64,000 bases of DNA, from the NCBI GenBank assembly GCA_015179025.1, contig WHUX01000010.1:248001-312000 (forward strand). The letters are read 5' to 3'. The position numbers and the translations under genes are program-made. The stretch comes from Terfezia claveryi (Eukaryota; Ascomycota; Pezizomycetes; Pezizales; Pezizaceae). The notes beneath the pieces were generated by a model that ran no database searches, was not told the DNA's origin, and saw only the letters and a program-made list of their open reading frames with translations. Shown here in pieces: positions 11,727-24,728 of this stretch; the stretch's first letter is position 1; each line of letters starts with the position of its first letter.

Positions 11727-12750
11727 AACTCTACGACGAGACGCTCAACTCTAAAATGACAATATCTGCACTATAAGTCTTTATTAGTATCAGTTAGGTT
11801 ATATATGATAGTTTAGATAAGCTGTGATGAATAGCAGTTCTATTTACATACATGTGGGTGGAAATATAGGTTTTTTTTTTTTTTTTTTTCCACAAATTCT
11901 ATACCAGCAAGTGACATATGGTCATGATGAGACTCCGAGGTCTCCGTTCTAGAAGTTCAACCTGTACTGTCGGAGGAAGAAGCAGGTCCAGCCTTCCAGG
12001 CCTAGGAAATAATGAAAGAAAACCGCGAATGTCAATTTCTCAAATGTAAGTCATAGGGCTCCGCATGCAGGGGAATGATTAGGTAATCTTTTTTTGTTTT
12101 GTTGGAAGCCTATATGTCTGTGAATCCTAAGGGCTATGAGAGGGCCCCGTTCCCTTATCTTAATAAATATGACATGTACCACCATATTCCATTCCTACCC
12201 TTCTCTGGAAACAAAGGAAAACCAAAAAAATCTACTCTACTACTATATTATATACTAGATTTAAATTAGGAAACAAGATCTCAACCAGAATTATAGAGAG
12301 TTTCTATAATACATAGAGAGGTATTATAGTATTATAGTATAGTGGTATTGTAGTTTAAAGTATTGTAAGTTGACTAAATACAAATTTAATTTCAATTATC
12401 TCTTTAAGGGACTTTTGAGTCCCTTAACTAATTAAAAGTTCCATTAGTAGTAGTGGTGGTCAATCGTAATTTCTATTAAGCTTGTTGAAAAGCACATGAG
12501 TTAATCCAGTATATAATATTATAGCGATGTACTACTCACGCATATACTGATATTGTGGCAAGATACCACTTACGTAACCTCATGTAACTTCAGTATATAC
12601 CTGCTTTCTTGCAATACTTACCTGTAATAGCAATACTGTTTGCATTATCCCTTTATATATATAGAGCTCTTCTAGCTTCTATAGAGAGGTTAAGAGCCTG
12701 AAGGAATCTCATCTACTTACATATACTCATATACTTGAATGTATCATATC
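11727..12750. other. AT-rich gap with a solitary inverted-repeat end
   Basis: No gene. A T-run lies near 11872. A single terminus related to the 7833-8454 element lies at 12088-12146 (AAGCCTATATGTCTG, then CTAAGGGCTATGAGAGGGCC). From 12150 the DNA is strongly AT-rich, with short TATAGTATT-type repeats up to the gypsy target site. Confidence 0.5.
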
Positions 12751-12755
12751 TACAT

Positions 12756-13239
12756 TGTCACAACCATCCTTTCCTAGCCGGGTTTGAGAGTCAGATGGAA
12801 TTCCATCCGACTCTCGTTATTGTTGATTGATATCATTGTTATCTCTGTTTCCGAGATAAGGGGTCTTGGGAACCTTATTCCTTCCGGTGGCCTTGGCCAG
12901 GAAGGAAGCCTGTATATATAGCTTGCTCTCTCCGCCCTCTTATTGGATCCCCATCTAATATCTTGTATGCCTAATACAGGACCTTGCTCCTTCCAGCACT
13001 TGTGCACCTCCCTTGTGTACCTCCTTGTCCCGTAAATCAGCTCTGCAGCACAGCTGCCTCCCTCCGACACATGCGGCAACCACTTCCGTGTATCTCTTGT
13101 CATTGCCTCTTGCCTCCTGCCCTTGCCCTATCCCAGCCTTCCCTTAGTCATACACGTAGCGCTTTTACGTATGCGATTCCCCCTTGCTACTGCCCCGGCA
13201 TACCCCTTGGTCGCCTTGTCTCCCAGAGCCTATGTTACA
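12756..13239 (+). repeat. 5' LTR of the gypsy element (484 bp)
   Basis: TG...CA borders and the same length as the 3' LTR at 24245-24728. It contains a TATATATAG TATA-like site near 12914. Relatives of this LTR occur at 28064 (interrupted) and 59815 (solo). Confidence 0.95.
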
Positions 13240-13270
13240 CTACGTTGGATCCTTTGGACCAACTGGTACA
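13240..13270 (+). other. Putative primer-binding region of the gypsy element
   Basis: The sequence directly after the 5' LTR (CTACGTTGGATCC, then GACCAACTGGTA) is conserved at the same place in the second gypsy relic (37063-37095). The priming tRNA was not identified. Confidence 0.45.
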
Positions 13271-13356
13271 TAGTGACGTCAGGAGCAGCTCTCCCACCAC
13301 CTGCCGTCAGGTTCCAGACCTAGAGAAACTCCCCTATACTTTCAGGCTCGAACGAA

Positions 13357-14445
13357 TTGAATACATATCATCGAGAAATCATCGACATCTTCAAAGCCAT
13401 AGATGCCATCGGGGCCGAACTCGGCAACAGCCTGGCTGTGGCTGTACGAAAGCTGAGATCCACCGACAAAGAGATCACGGTCCTCAAGACGGATCTCGAC
13501 CATGTGAACCTTGCCCTGACCAACGAACAGACTACAGTCCAAAACCTCAGCTGTGCTCTAGGGAACCTTGCAATACCAACAGCAGCCAGTAGCAACAAGA
13601 CCGAAAGCATTCCGACTCCCCCCAAGTTCAATAGGGACCGGGTTCGTCTACAAGCCTGGAAGAATGCAGTCAACCTCAAGCTAAACGGGGACTCTGCCAG
13701 GTTCCCGTCAGAACAATATCGACTGGCATATGTTTTCGCCTTGCTAGAGGGGAAAGCTTGTGACCAGATCTAGCCATACGTCCTTGAAACCGAGATCAAG
13801 CTCAACGATATCTCGGCCCTTTTCACAATCCTGGATAGGGCATTCGGGGACCCCGATGCCGTTGACACTGCCAGTAGGGCCCTCCGAGCCCTCAGGCAGA
13901 AAAATACTGATCTGTCCACTTATGTGGCAGAATTCTCGAGACTAGCGGCGGAGGTCCGATAGAATGACCAGTCCAAACTGGAGCAATTTCAGGAAGGGCT
14001 AAATGACGAAATCCAGCAGGCCATGGTCAGCCTCCCAGAAGCCAAAACCCTTGTCGAATTGATTGACCAGGCTTTCCGGGTGGAACAGCGGATGTCCCGG
14101 CTCCGTAACCGCCCCCCTTTCAGGCCAGCACCCTGTCTCCTACCACTTCAGCAACACCATGCCACCAAAGCAGCTTAGGCCCCTGCCTTTGCCAATTAAC
14201 CAGCACACCCATCGTTGGTGGTAGGAGGGCCCACCCCCATGGATTTATCATCAGGAAGGCCCCGCCTAACACAAGAAGAGAGGGAACGTTGCCGAATGAA
14301 CGGGCTGTGCATAGCATGCGGAAAGGGGGCCCACTTCATCGCGGCATATCCCCTCCGCAAAAACCGCTCGATGGCCGCCCACGCCATCTCCGAATCCAGG
14401 ATCGAAGAGGTGGATGAGTCGAGAAAAGCCCTATCCCTTGCATAG
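13357..14445 (+). pseudogene. Gypsy gag, broken
   Basis: One frame carries a coiled-coil-like N-terminus (ELGNSLAVAVRKL, KEITVLKTDLDHVN), then a capsid-type region (FNRDRVRLQAWKNAV and AEFSRLAAEVR). It ends with a zinc-knuckle-like CIACGKGAHFIAAY in which the last Cys of the CCHC pattern is Tyr. At least four in-frame stops (13771, about 13960, and two before 14215) fit C-to-T or G-to-A changes. Comparison with 37093 suggests the original start was an ATG near 13268 that now reads GTG. The product would be the capsid/nucleocapsid protein of the retrotransposon. Confidence 0.85.
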
Positions 14446-14486
14446 TCACTGACACTAGCAAGGGACCTGCATTAGGTCACCTGTCT

Positions 14487-17400
14487 TTGTCGTCTTTTTC
14501 TGTTCCTTCTATGTCTGTTAACGAGTCTCACCTATTTGGTGAGCATTTTGTTGTACCTATCATAATATCTTTCAATGGTAAAATACTCGTCACATCAGCT
14601 CTCGGAGACTGTGGAGCCTCAGGAATTGCCTTCGTCGACCAGACCTTTATCAGTAAGCATGCCATACCCACCTCTAAGCTCAAAACCCCCCACCTCCTCG
14701 ATGTCATTGATGGCCGACCTATCTCTTCTGGAGCTGTCACCGATATCGCATGTACTCCTGCCCAGATTGGGGACCACTCCGAAAGCCTCCCTATATTCGT
14801 TACAAAGCTCAAGTACCCAATTGTCCTCGGAATCCCATAGCTTAGAATGCATGATGTATCAGTCAGCTTTGGCTCTTATATTTTACAGTTCAATAGCCCT
14901 TACTACAAAAACCACTACGGAAATCCAAAAGCCACTACCACTGGATTATATACGTTACTACCCCCTATTATCCACCCATCCCAAGTGGTGAATTCGATGG
15001 AACACCTTGACGCCACTATCCCCTCCGTTCCCCCTGTTCCCCCTGTTTCCCCTGTTCCCCCTGTTCCCCCTGTGCCCCTGGTTTCCCCAATGCCCCCTGC
15101 CCCTCCTGTGCCCCCTGCCCCTCCTATGCCTCCTGACTCTCCTGGCTCTTCTGATCCCCCAAAGTCCCTCAACGTTAGCTTTATCAGGGCAGAAGCTTTC
15201 ACTTACCTCACTCGGAGGCACAAGCTGAAGGCTCATACCCTGTCCATACATGAGGTGAACCTGGAAATCAATAAAACGAGGTCCAAGGAGGAGTGGAAGT
15301 CTATGGTTCCGAATGAATACCACGAATTCATTGATCTGTTCTCGGAAAAAGCCACGGAGAAGCTAGTGCCCCATCAACTATATGACCACACAATTCCGCT
15401 GGTAGAAGGTAAGACCCCCCCCTATAGGCCCCTTTACGGAATGTCCCGAGTAGAATTGGAGGCCCTGAAGAAGTACCTGGAGGAGAACTTGAATAAGAGG
15501 TTCATTCGGCACAGCTCTTCCCTAGCGGGTGCTCCTGTACTGTTCGTGAAGAAATCGGATGGCTCTCTTCAGTTGTGTGTTGATTATCATGGCCTGAATG
15601 AGATAACGGTCAAAAACAGGTACCCCCTACCTCTAATCCAGAAGACATTAGCCAGGCTTTCCAAGGCAAAATAGTTCACCAAATTGGACTTGAGAGGGGC
15701 GTACAACCTGGTACAGATCGCTGAGGGGGAGGAGGGAAAACTGCCTTCCGGACACGTTACAGCCACTTTGAGTACAACATCATGCCCTTTGGCTTAACCA
15801 ATGCCCCGGCCTCTTTCCAACACTTTATTAACGACACTCTACGAGACTTCTTGGATGTGTTCTGTATGGCTTACCTCGACAATATCTTGATCTATTCAGA
15901 TACTCTGGCAGAGCAACAAAATCCATGTCAGGCAAGTCTTAGAGAAGCTGGAGCAGGCTGGGCTGTACCTTAAGCCTGAAAAATGCGAATTCTATATCTA
16001 AGAGGTGAAGTACCTAGGCTTGATTATAACTACGGAAGGTATTAGGATGGACCCTGCTAAAGTTGCTGCAATCCAAGAGTGGGAAACCCCAGCCAATTTG
16101 AAGGATGTGCAAGCCTTCCTAGGATTTGCCAACTTCTACCGCTGATTTATCCTGGGATACTTAAAAATCGCGGCACCCCTGACGGCCTTGACGAAAATAA
16201 AGGTAGAAGCTGGCTCACACCTGACAAAAAGGGCCTTCCACTAGAATCCAGAAGCCCAATCCGCCTTCTAGAACCTCAAGGAAGCCTTCTGCTCAGCTCC
16301 AATCCTGGCCCATTTTGACCCTGATAGCAAGTACATCGTGGAAATGGACACCTCCGACTATGTTTCCGCCGGAATCCTGTCCCAGTATGTCGATGGAGTC
16401 CTCCACCCAGTGGCCTATTTCTCCAAAAAGCACTCCCCGGCGGAGTGTAATTACGAAATCTATGATAAGGAGTTAATGGCCATTGTGCAGCATTCGAGGA
16501 ATGGAGACCACACCTGGAATCAGCAAAGGGGGTTATCGAAGTTCTCTCTGACCATAAGAACCTAGAGTACTTTACAACTACCAAATTGCTAAATCACCGA
16601 CAGGCTAGGTGGTCGGAATTCCTCTCTCGGTTTAACTTCAAGATAAGGTATCGGCCTGGAAAGGCTGGGGGTAAGTCGGATGCACTGACCAGGAGATCAG
16701 GAGATCTCCCTAAAGGGGGGGATGAAAGGCTGAAGTAATAGAAGCAGGTGGTACTGAAACCTAAAAATCTCAACCTGGCAGCCAATACCCTTACGGATAC
16801 GGATGCTGAAGCTGAAGCCGGAGCTGATTTCCTTCTACGGTTATGACAAGCATGTACGGAGGACCCCCTGGTTAAGGATATGATTGCCGCAGTGGATTCT
16901 GGACAGTGTCGTCACACCAAGATTTCCCTAGCTGAATGCACCACCCAGGATGGCCTCCTGTACCACCTGAATCGACTTTATATACCTGAAGAGGAGCTGC
17001 GGATACAACTGATCAAGGAACACCATAACACTCTAGCTGCAGGTCACCCTGAGTGGCTAAGACATTAGAACTACTAGCTAGACAATACACATAGATCGAC
17101 CAGCGAAAGGAGGTAGAACGGTACATACGGAACTGCCATATCTGCAAGCATGCAAAACCTACTCGTCATACCCCCTACGGAACCTTGAAGCCCCTGGAGA
17201 TCCCGGATCAGCCCTGGCAACACCTAACCATAGACTTTGTAACTGGGTTGCTGAAGGACTCGGGATTCAATACTATCCTAATAGTAGTGGATTGGTTAAC
17301 AAAGATGAGGCATGTTATACCTTGCCGGGATACCTGCTCCGCTCCGGAGTTAGCCAGCCTCTACCTCAATAATGTATTCCAGTACTATGGCCTCCCTGAA

Positions 17401-18288
17401 TCGATTGTGTCTGACCATGGCCCTCAGTTTACCTCAGAATTCTGGCAAGCCTTCTGCGAACTTCTGGGGATCAAAGTTCGTCTGTCAACAGCTTACCACC
17501 TCCAGACGGACGGCCAATCGGAAAGAATGAATGCGATTATGGAACAGTATCTGCGGGCCTTCGTCAGCTACCAGCAGAACAACTGGTTTTCATTGCTAGC
17601 AACCTGCGAATTTGCTTCCAACAACCAGTTCTCCAAGTCATTGAAAACGTCCCCATTCCTGACTAATTATGGCTGGCACCCTCGGTTCGTGGACTCCCTA
17701 GCACCCCTGCACAAGGCTAGAGAGAACACCCCAACTAAGGAGTTCGCTACGGAGATTGCTGAGTTGCACTCTACTCTAAAAGGCGAACTGGTATATGTTC
17801 AAGCTAGGCAAGTGGAGTATGCCAATGGATCATGGTTACCAGCCCCCAGGTATCAGCCAGAAGATAAGGTGTAGCTCTCCAGCCGGCACTTCCAGATAGA
17901 ATGACCTTCTCGTAAGCTAGATCATAAGTTCCTGGGGCCGTATGAAATATTGGGGAATGTGGGCACTCACGCCTACTGGTTGAAGTTCCCTAAAGACATT
18001 AAACGCCACCCGGTCATTCACATCTCGGAGATCGAACCAGCCGCCAACGATCCCCTCCCCGGGCAAAAGCACCCCCCACCCCCTCCCATAGTGATTGCAG
18101 GTGAAGAGGAGTAGGAGGTTGAGGAGATACTGGATTCCAAGAAGCGCTATAGGTGAGTTCAGTATAAGGTCAAGTGGTTAGGGGATGAAGAGTTGACCTG
18201 GCAACTCACCGAAGATCTGGAAAATGCACAGGACTTGGTCACCCTGTTCCACCAGCGTTACTCCCGGAAGCCCCGCCCTACCTCATAA
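14487..18288 (+). pseudogene. Gypsy pol with chromodomain, broken
   Basis: The protease has DCGASG at about 14607 and YPIVLGIP before a TAG where Trp is expected. A Pro/Val-rich tandem repeat (about 15019-15160) separates it from the reverse transcriptase: PVLFVKKSDGS, CVDYHGLN and KLDLRGAYN. The catalytic YLDD box reads YLDN (about 15871). RNase H is visible as SAGILSQY...[20 protein letters not shown] (16338-16500). The integrase has its HHCC remnant at 17020-17160 and a DDE core with DFVTG, SDHGPQF and QSERMN (17185-17874). A C-terminal chromodomain (about 18115-18285, ILDSKKRYR and VKWLGDEELTWQ) marks a chromovirus, a family that targets heterochromatin. Many stops and several frameshifts make it non-functional. 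Confidence 0.9.
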
Positions 18289-18343
18289 TGTTCTTGTCGT
18301 CCTGGAATTGGTTACTCGTCCGCCTTGTTTATTTGTTTGTTTT

Positions 18344-18983
18344 TATTGAAAGGTTACTATGAGCGGAGGTATCGCAGTAGTAATTATGGAGGTAGTAGCG
18401 GTGGACAGTAGTACTATTAAGCAGAGAGTGCAAGCGAACAGAAGTGCAAGAGAGCAGATGGTTGAACTATGTCGAGAGTAGACAGTCCATTTGAGTCTAA
18501 TTGAGAAGTGTGTAGAACTAGATACAGGAGTAGGAAACTCGTATATAATGGTACAAGTTGAGGGTAAAGATCTAGTAAGAAAGTCTAAGTTACATAACCT
18601 AAGAATAGTATATCGTGCACATGTGAATAAAGAAATACATAGAGGTGTGCGACTGAGACAGTAATATAAGTCAATGAATATAACAGAAAGTCATAGAAGA
18701 GGTGATCATTGAGTCATGACAACTGAGACAAGTAAGCAGTAACCTTAAGTAGTAAAGTAGCATCATGCAACGATAATAGATACTAAGTTAGGAAAGTAAG
18801 TAAAGATAATAAGAACATGTGAATGATATATAAATACATATGAGAGAAATAATATAGAAGTCCTTAATCGGGTAGCAAGTGTCCATATTGGGTATCAGCA
18901 TGATGTGGAAGTAATTGTAAGAGAGAACGATGTATTGTATGGAAATACTTAACTATATTGAAAGAAAATGATTATTTTTAACA
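18344..18983 (-). repeat. Copia 3' LTR (640 bp)
   Basis: Reads TGTTAAAAATAATC... on the minus strand and is paired with 23541-24180. It differs from its partner mainly by A/G and C/T transitions, e.g. GCGGAGGTATCGCAG against GCAGAAGTATCGCGG. Confidence 0.95.
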
Positions 18984-18997
18984 CCCCTTCTCACTTG

Positions 18998-21900
18998 TTA
19001 TCCCATGATTAATCCTTTGAGATAGGAGAACCGTGGACCAGGAAAGGCCTTTGTGCATATGTCCATTGGATTGTGTTCACTAGGAATATATAAAAGCGTG
19101 ATAGTGCCGGAGTTAACGAGTTCGTAGACGAAGTGGTAAGCAACGTTAATATGCTTTGACTTATCGGAGATTCGAGGATTATGAGACAGGTCGATAGAGC
19201 CGTTATTATCACAAGAGAGGGCAGAGGGAATATCTTTGATAGAGAGCTCACTTAGTGTGTTCTGAAGCCAAATTTGTTGTTTAGCAGCAGTAGAACCAAC
19301 AATGTATTCTGCTTCGGTAGTGGAGGTGGTCACGCTTTTTTGTTTTTATGATCTCCAGCAGATAGTATAAGAGGCGAGCTTGAAGATATATCTTGAGGTC
19401 GACCGTCGAGTGTCATGACATCTAGCAAAGTCTGAATCAGTAAATCCTTCGAGTGAAAGAGGTTGTCCGAGTTTGTAGGTTAAGGTAAGATCGCGAGTAC
19501 CCTTAAGGTAGCGTAGGACTCGTTTAACTGCTCTAAGGTGATCCTTCGATGGTTTGTGAGAGAATTGTGAGAGAAAAGTTACAGAGTAAGCCAGGTCAGG
19601 ACGTGTTCCAATAACTGCATACATGAGTGATCCAACGATTTGTTGATAGAGGGAGATGTCAGTAACCTCATCTTCATCTGTGCATTGTCGAAGAGTATGG
19701 TTCGAGTCAAGAGGAAGAGTGACGGGGTTGCAGTCCATTATACCAAAACATTCGAGGATCTTGTCAATGTAGGAGGATTGGGATAGTGTGATACTGTGCT
19801 TAGAGTACTCAATTCGAATTCCTAGAAGCCAATGTAAGTTACCCATATCAGTTAACTTAAACTCTCATTTGAGTGACTGTTTGGTAGACTTCATAATAGC
19901 TAAGTCTTTATATCCGAATAAAGTAATGTCGTCAACATAAAGGGCGAGTATGATTGTGCCAGACTTATAGACGAAGACGCAGGGGTCAAAGGCACAAGCA
20001 GAGAAACCTATTGTCAGAAGAAAAGATGTTAATCGTCCATACCACTGATGAGGAGACTGCTTTAATCCATAAATGGATCGGTTAAGTTTAGCACACATGC
20101 CGTCAATCCGGGTGCCTTCCAGGAGTTGCATGTAGATAATTTCATTCAAAGAGCCGTAAAGAAAGGCTGCTTTGATATCCATTTGTTGAGGTTCCCATTG
20201 AAAGTGGGCAGATAAAGCGATAAGGAGGCGGAGAGAGTCATATCGGACAACAGGAGAAAAGATTTCATTGAAGTCTGTGCCGGGTTGTTGAGAGAAACCT
20301 TGAGCAACTAGACGAGCCTTGTACCGATTGATATTTCCATTAGCATCTCGCTTAATCTTAAATACCTACTTGCTTCCAATAATATTCCTATCCTGTGGTG
20401 TTGGAACTACTTTCCAAACATCTTGATCCTTCATAGCTTCCAACTCATCGTTCATAGCCTTTCTCCATTTTTCTTCATCAGGTGAGTTAATAGCCTGTTT
20501 AAAGGTTCGAGGTTCATCACCATGTTGTAAGACTAAAGCGATCAACACTTTATCTTCTTCATTATCCTCGTCAAAGACTTCAGGTGAGTCTTCAATTAAT
20601 CTAGAATGACCATCAAACTGTATCTTTGTACCGATTATGGGGACGATAGGAGCTTGTGCAGTTCCGAATTTTATTGGCTTGAAAACAGCTCGACCTGCCT
20701 TAGTAATGGTTATAGGTCTAACTATTTTTCCGCTAATGATTCGGGTGAAGTTTCCATCGTTGGAGTCAACGGGTAAAGATTGTCGAAGGTCTTGAGGAAG
20801 TGAAGTAAGTGGTGAATATTCATCTCGATTTTGAGGTGGAGGAGCTAAGTGAACTTATGGAGTTGGTTTGGATATAAGTCTAGGAGCTGGTAGAAGAGGT
20901 GATGACATTGTAGTTGATGTTGGAGGAATAGGTGGTAAGGAAGTAGTTGTATCCGATGTTATTTCAGTTGGATGGGAAAGAGTCATACTAGAGAACCATG
21001 CTTTATGAACAAGTGGGTGTCCCTTAAAATACCATTCTTCTGCTTGTTTTGGATTTCGTATATACCATTATTGCCAGAGATATTCATTTGGGAATTCTGA
21101 GCTAGTGTATGGGATTATTTCAAGTGGAGAAGCAGAAAGAGAAGTAGTATTCGTAGTTAGTGACCGTGATGGATTAGTCGAGTTAGATATAGGTGGAGGT
21201 ACCCCTTCTGGAGTTGTACTTGGTCCAAAAATGACATCTTGTGCTCGAACTGTATAAGTATACTTTCTAGAAGGTACATGGATCTTATAGATAGCTGTGC
21301 TATTAGTATAACCAATGAATATACCTTTCTCAACCCGTGGTAGGAGTTTACTGCCTGCAGGTCGTCGTTCCTCAAGTATGTGTATATAACATTCCTTACC
21401 GAAGGGTTGAAGGTAAGAGATGGTAGGTTTATTGCCGTGAAAGACCTCGTAGGGAGTCTTCCCTTTGACAGCACTATGAGGTGACCGATTTCGGAGGTAG
21501 GTTGAAGTTGAGCATGCTTCAGCCCAGAATCTTTTGTCCATATTCGTCAACATAGTCCTCATCATATTCTATATTGTTCGGTTGAAGCGTTCAGCTACAC
21601 CATTAGATTCATGAGAGTAAGGGGGGATTAGTTCATGCACGATGCCTTTTGACTTAAAGAACTGTTCAAGATCTTTGTTAACATACTCTCCACCATTATC
21701 AGTATGAAACCATTTAATATGGTATGATATTTGCTTTTCAACCAAGGTAACAAAGTCTTGGATTGATTTGGTTGAGTCGGATTTCTGTTTAAGGAAGTAG
21801 ACTCAAGAAGCACGAGAGTAGTCATCGATAAGTGTGATGAAGTAGCTTGCTCTACCAAAAGAGGGTATGGGGAGTTTACCACTAAGATCTAAGTGAATAA

Positions 21901-23463
21901 GTTCGAGAATATTGGAGGAATGAGATGTTGTAGACTTAAGGACAGAGTGAGTAGATTTGGCGAGTATGTATGGCTTGCAATGATAGTTATCAGGGAGTGT
22001 TGGGAGAATATCACCATCAGAGTAGAGATCTTTATACTTGAGGACAGTAATGGCTTGATGACCGAATGACTGATGCCAGTGATCGATAGTTTTTCAAGAG
22101 GAGGAGACCAATACCTTTTCATTTGACTCAATAATAAACAGGAGACTTGCAACAAATTCTACCATAAATAACACAGAATCATTGCCTTTCTTCGTAACAT
22201 AAAACCCAGAGTCCGTAGAAAAAGTGGAAAGACGAGATCAAACAGCATTCCAAGAAAACAGTGAGTGACCAAGAGAAGGAATATATCGAACATTAACAAG
22301 ATGAACAGTGGAAGTAGAGCCGTTAGGGAGTAGACAGTTGAGAAGGACTGTCCCTTTTCCTTTAGCTTCGAGAAGATTATTGCCAGCTCCTTCTACAGTT
22401 CTACTATCCTCAAAAAAGTTCTCGAAGTGTCCTATATCATTGGTCATGTGAGCACTGCATGCTGTATCGAATTTCCAGATGGTTTTTTGGGATGGGTTAC
22501 TGACGCTGAGAGCCTCATCCTTGGAGCTACCAGAGTTGCCAATGATAAGAGCCTGTTCCTTCTTGTCTTCCTTCTTTTTATCCTTTTTCTTATCCTCGTT
22601 TGACTTCTTCAACTTCTGGTATTTCTGCCATGTGTGACCTGTGTATTTACCGAGTTGATGCTTCTTGCAATAGGTGCATTCCATATCGGAGTCCTTGTTC
22701 TATTGTTGTGATTGCTGCTGTTGAGGCTTGCCTTTCTTCTTAAAGGAGACAGAGAGAGCAGTATCCCATTTTTCAATTTCGGAACCAACAGAGAGGAGTC
22801 GTAATTTTGCATTGGCATATGAAAGGTCAGACTTAGTTGAGAGGTTGTCAACTATATTAGAGTGATGTTCGACGAGGAAGGAGAGGAGGATGTCCCTTTT
22901 AGCTTCGTCCTTATCAAGGAAAGTGCGGAGGGATTTGCGATATTCATTGAAGAGCCAGTGAGAAAGTAAAGTCGAGACTACTTAGTCTCATATTGCTCAA
23001 TGAAGTCGGCGAAGGAGGTAGTAGGAGTGTAGGTTGAGGCCAAGGTGAAGAGTGTGCATAGTTGATGTACGAAAGAGAATGGAGTATCATGGTAATACTG
23101 GTCTTTGAGATGAGTCCAGATTTCGTGTGGTGAATCAAACTTGGAGACGACCTTCAGTATAGGTTTACTAATAACCTATATTAGCATGAGGATAGCTTGA
23201 TTTTCCATTGCTGCGAAGAGTTCTTTCTCTTCTTGTGTCGCATCTGTCACAGGTTTAAGTCCTTTAATAACAAGTTCCTTACAACCCATGCCTCTCATAA
23301 TCATCTTGACAGTATCAGCCCAGTCTTCGTAGTTGTCTTTGCCGGTAAGTGACTCAATATTGTCAAGTTTGACTGGAATGGGCTTGAAGTCTTTTGGTGG
23401 TCGAAAGATAGAGGGTACAGCCTTTCCTTTACCGCCAGAACCAGATTCTGAACCAGATGCCAT
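18998..23463 (-). pseudogene. Copia gag-pol polyprotein, broken
   Basis: The frame starts at ATG 23463 (MASGSESGSGGKGKAV). The Gag region continues past stops to a CTYCKKHQLGKYTGHTW zinc-knuckle remnant (about 22680-22620). The protease has the DTACSAHM active-site form usual in fungal copia. The integrase core shows LIDDYSRAS, HTDNGGEYV and NGVAERFNR, then EVFHGNKPTISYLQPFG. The reverse transcriptase spans about 20550-19860, with MDIKAAFLYG and an intact catalytic YVDD (about 19920-19935). RNase H ends near 18998, with TEAEY, HINVAYHF and DICTKAF. At least six in-frame stops separate these blocks. Domain order (PR-IN-RT-RH) identifies Ty1/copia. Confidence 0.92.
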
Positions 23464-23520
23464 TGTATAGATATATGTAGGAGGGAAGGTGAATGCGAGA
23501 AAGTTATCGAGTTGTCCTGA

Positions 23521-23540
23521 GCTATTCCGGGCTCATAACC
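23521..23540 (-). other. Copia primer-binding site
   Basis: Directly inside the 5' LTR the minus strand reads GGTTATGAGCCCGGAATAGC. Its TTATGAGCCC core complements the initiator tRNA-Met anticodon stem-loop, the half-tRNA priming arrangement known for some copia elements. The tRNA match is from general knowledge of conserved tRNA-iMet sequence. Confidence 0.6.
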
Positions 23541-24180
23541 TATTGAAAGGTTACTATGAGCAGAAGTATCGCGGTAGTAATTACGGAGGTAGTAGCAGTG
23601 GACAGTAGTACTATTAAGCAGAGAGTGCAAGCAAACAGAAGTGCAAAAGAGCAGATGGTTGAACTATGTCGAGAGTAGACAGTCTATTTAAGTCTAATCG
23701 AGAAGTGTGTAGAACTAGATACAGGAGTAGGAAACTCGTATATAATGGTACAAGTTGAGGGTAAAGATCTAGTAAGAAAGTCTAAGTTACATAACCTAAG
23801 AATAGTATATCGTGCATATATAAATAAAGAAATATATAGAGGTGTGCGACTGAGACAGTAATATGAGTTAACGAATATAACAGAAAGTCATAGAAGAGGT
23901 GATCATTGAGTCATGACAACTGAGACAAGTAAGCAGTAACCTTAAGTAGTAAAGCAGCATCATGCAATGATAATAGATACTAAGTTAGGAAAGTAAGCAA
24001 AGATAATAGGAACATGTGAATGACATGTGAACATATGTGAGAGAAATAATACAGAAGTCCTTAATCGGGTAGTAAGTGTCCATATTGGGTATCAGCATGA
24101 TGTGGAAGTAATCGTAAGAGAGAACGATGCATTGTATGGAAATACTTAACTATATCGAAAGGAAATGATTATTTTTAACA
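23541..24180 (-). repeat. Copia 5' LTR (640 bp)
   Basis: Same length as the 3' LTR at 18344-18983, and followed on the plus strand by the second GTTTT target repeat. Confidence 0.95.
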
Positions 24181-24231
24181 GTTTTTGCCTTGCCTTTTTG
24201 CCTTGCTTTTTGTCGCTGGGGCTCTGAGCCT

Positions 24232-24240
24232 AAAGGGGGG
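24232..24240 (+). other. Gypsy polypurine tract
   Basis: AAAGGGGGG lies immediately before the 3' LTR start at 24245, where plus-strand priming is expected. Confidence 0.8.
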
Positions 24241-24244
24241 ATAG

Positions 24245-24728
24245 TGTCACAACCGTCCTTTCCTAGCCAGGTTTGAGAGTCAGACGGAATTCCATCCGAC
24301 TCTCATTATTGTTGATTGATATCATTGTTATCTCTGTTCCCGAGATAAGAGGTCTCGGGAACCTTATTCCTTCCGGTGGCCTTGGCCAGAAAGGAAGCCT
24401 ATATATATAGCTTGCTCTCTCCGCCCTCTCATTGGATCCCCATCCAACGTCTTGTATACCTAATACAGGACCTTGCTTCTCTCAGCGCTTGTGCACCTCC
24501 CTTGCATACCTCCTTGTCTCGTGAATTAGCTCTGCAGCATAGCTGCCTCCCTCCGACACACGCGGCAACCACTTCCGTGTGTCTCTTGTCATTGCCTCTT
24601 GCCTCCTGCCCTTGCCCTGTCCCAGCCTTCCCCTAGTCACACACGTAGTACTCCTACGTGTGTGATTCCCCCTTGCCACTGCTCCGGTATACCCCTTGGT
24701 CGCCTTGTCTCCCAGAGCCCACGTTACA
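24245..24728 (+). repeat. 3' LTR of the gypsy element (484 bp)
   Basis: Starts TGTCACAACC, ends GTTACA, and is followed by the target duplicate TACAT at 24729-24733. Twelve differences from the 5' LTR in the first half were compared and all are transitions. Confidence 0.95.

Larger units (their letters stand above)
18344..24180 (-). mobile_element. Ty1/copia retrotransposon nested in the gypsy element
   Basis: Two 640-bp LTRs (18344-18983 and 23541-24180) are flanked by GTTTT (18339-18343 and 24181-24185), the 5-bp target duplication in the gypsy 3' region. Coding runs on the minus strand. A purine tract (GAGAAGGGG on the minus strand, 18984-18992) adjoins its 3' LTR. The primer site next to its 5' LTR is complementary to the initiator-tRNA-Met anticodon arm. 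The element is complete in structure but carries several nonsense mutations. Confidence 0.95.
12756..24728 (+). mobile_element. Ty3/gypsy chromovirus, full length, inactivated
   Basis: Two 484-bp LTRs begin TGTCACAACC and end GTTACA, flanked by the 5-bp target duplication TACAT (12751-12755 and 24729-24733). Gag, protease, reverse transcriptase, RNase H, integrase and chromodomain segments are in canonical order but broken by many stops and frame changes. A complete copia element (18344-24180) interrupts it between the end of pol and the polypurine tract. The LTR pair differs only by transitions at the sites compared, so decay resembles RIP. Without the copia insert the element would be about 6.1 kb. 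Confidence 0.95.

Noticed and set aside
14915..15323. Gly-rich minus-strand frames
   Set aside because: They are the mirror of the Pro/Val-rich tandem repeat in the gypsy pol.
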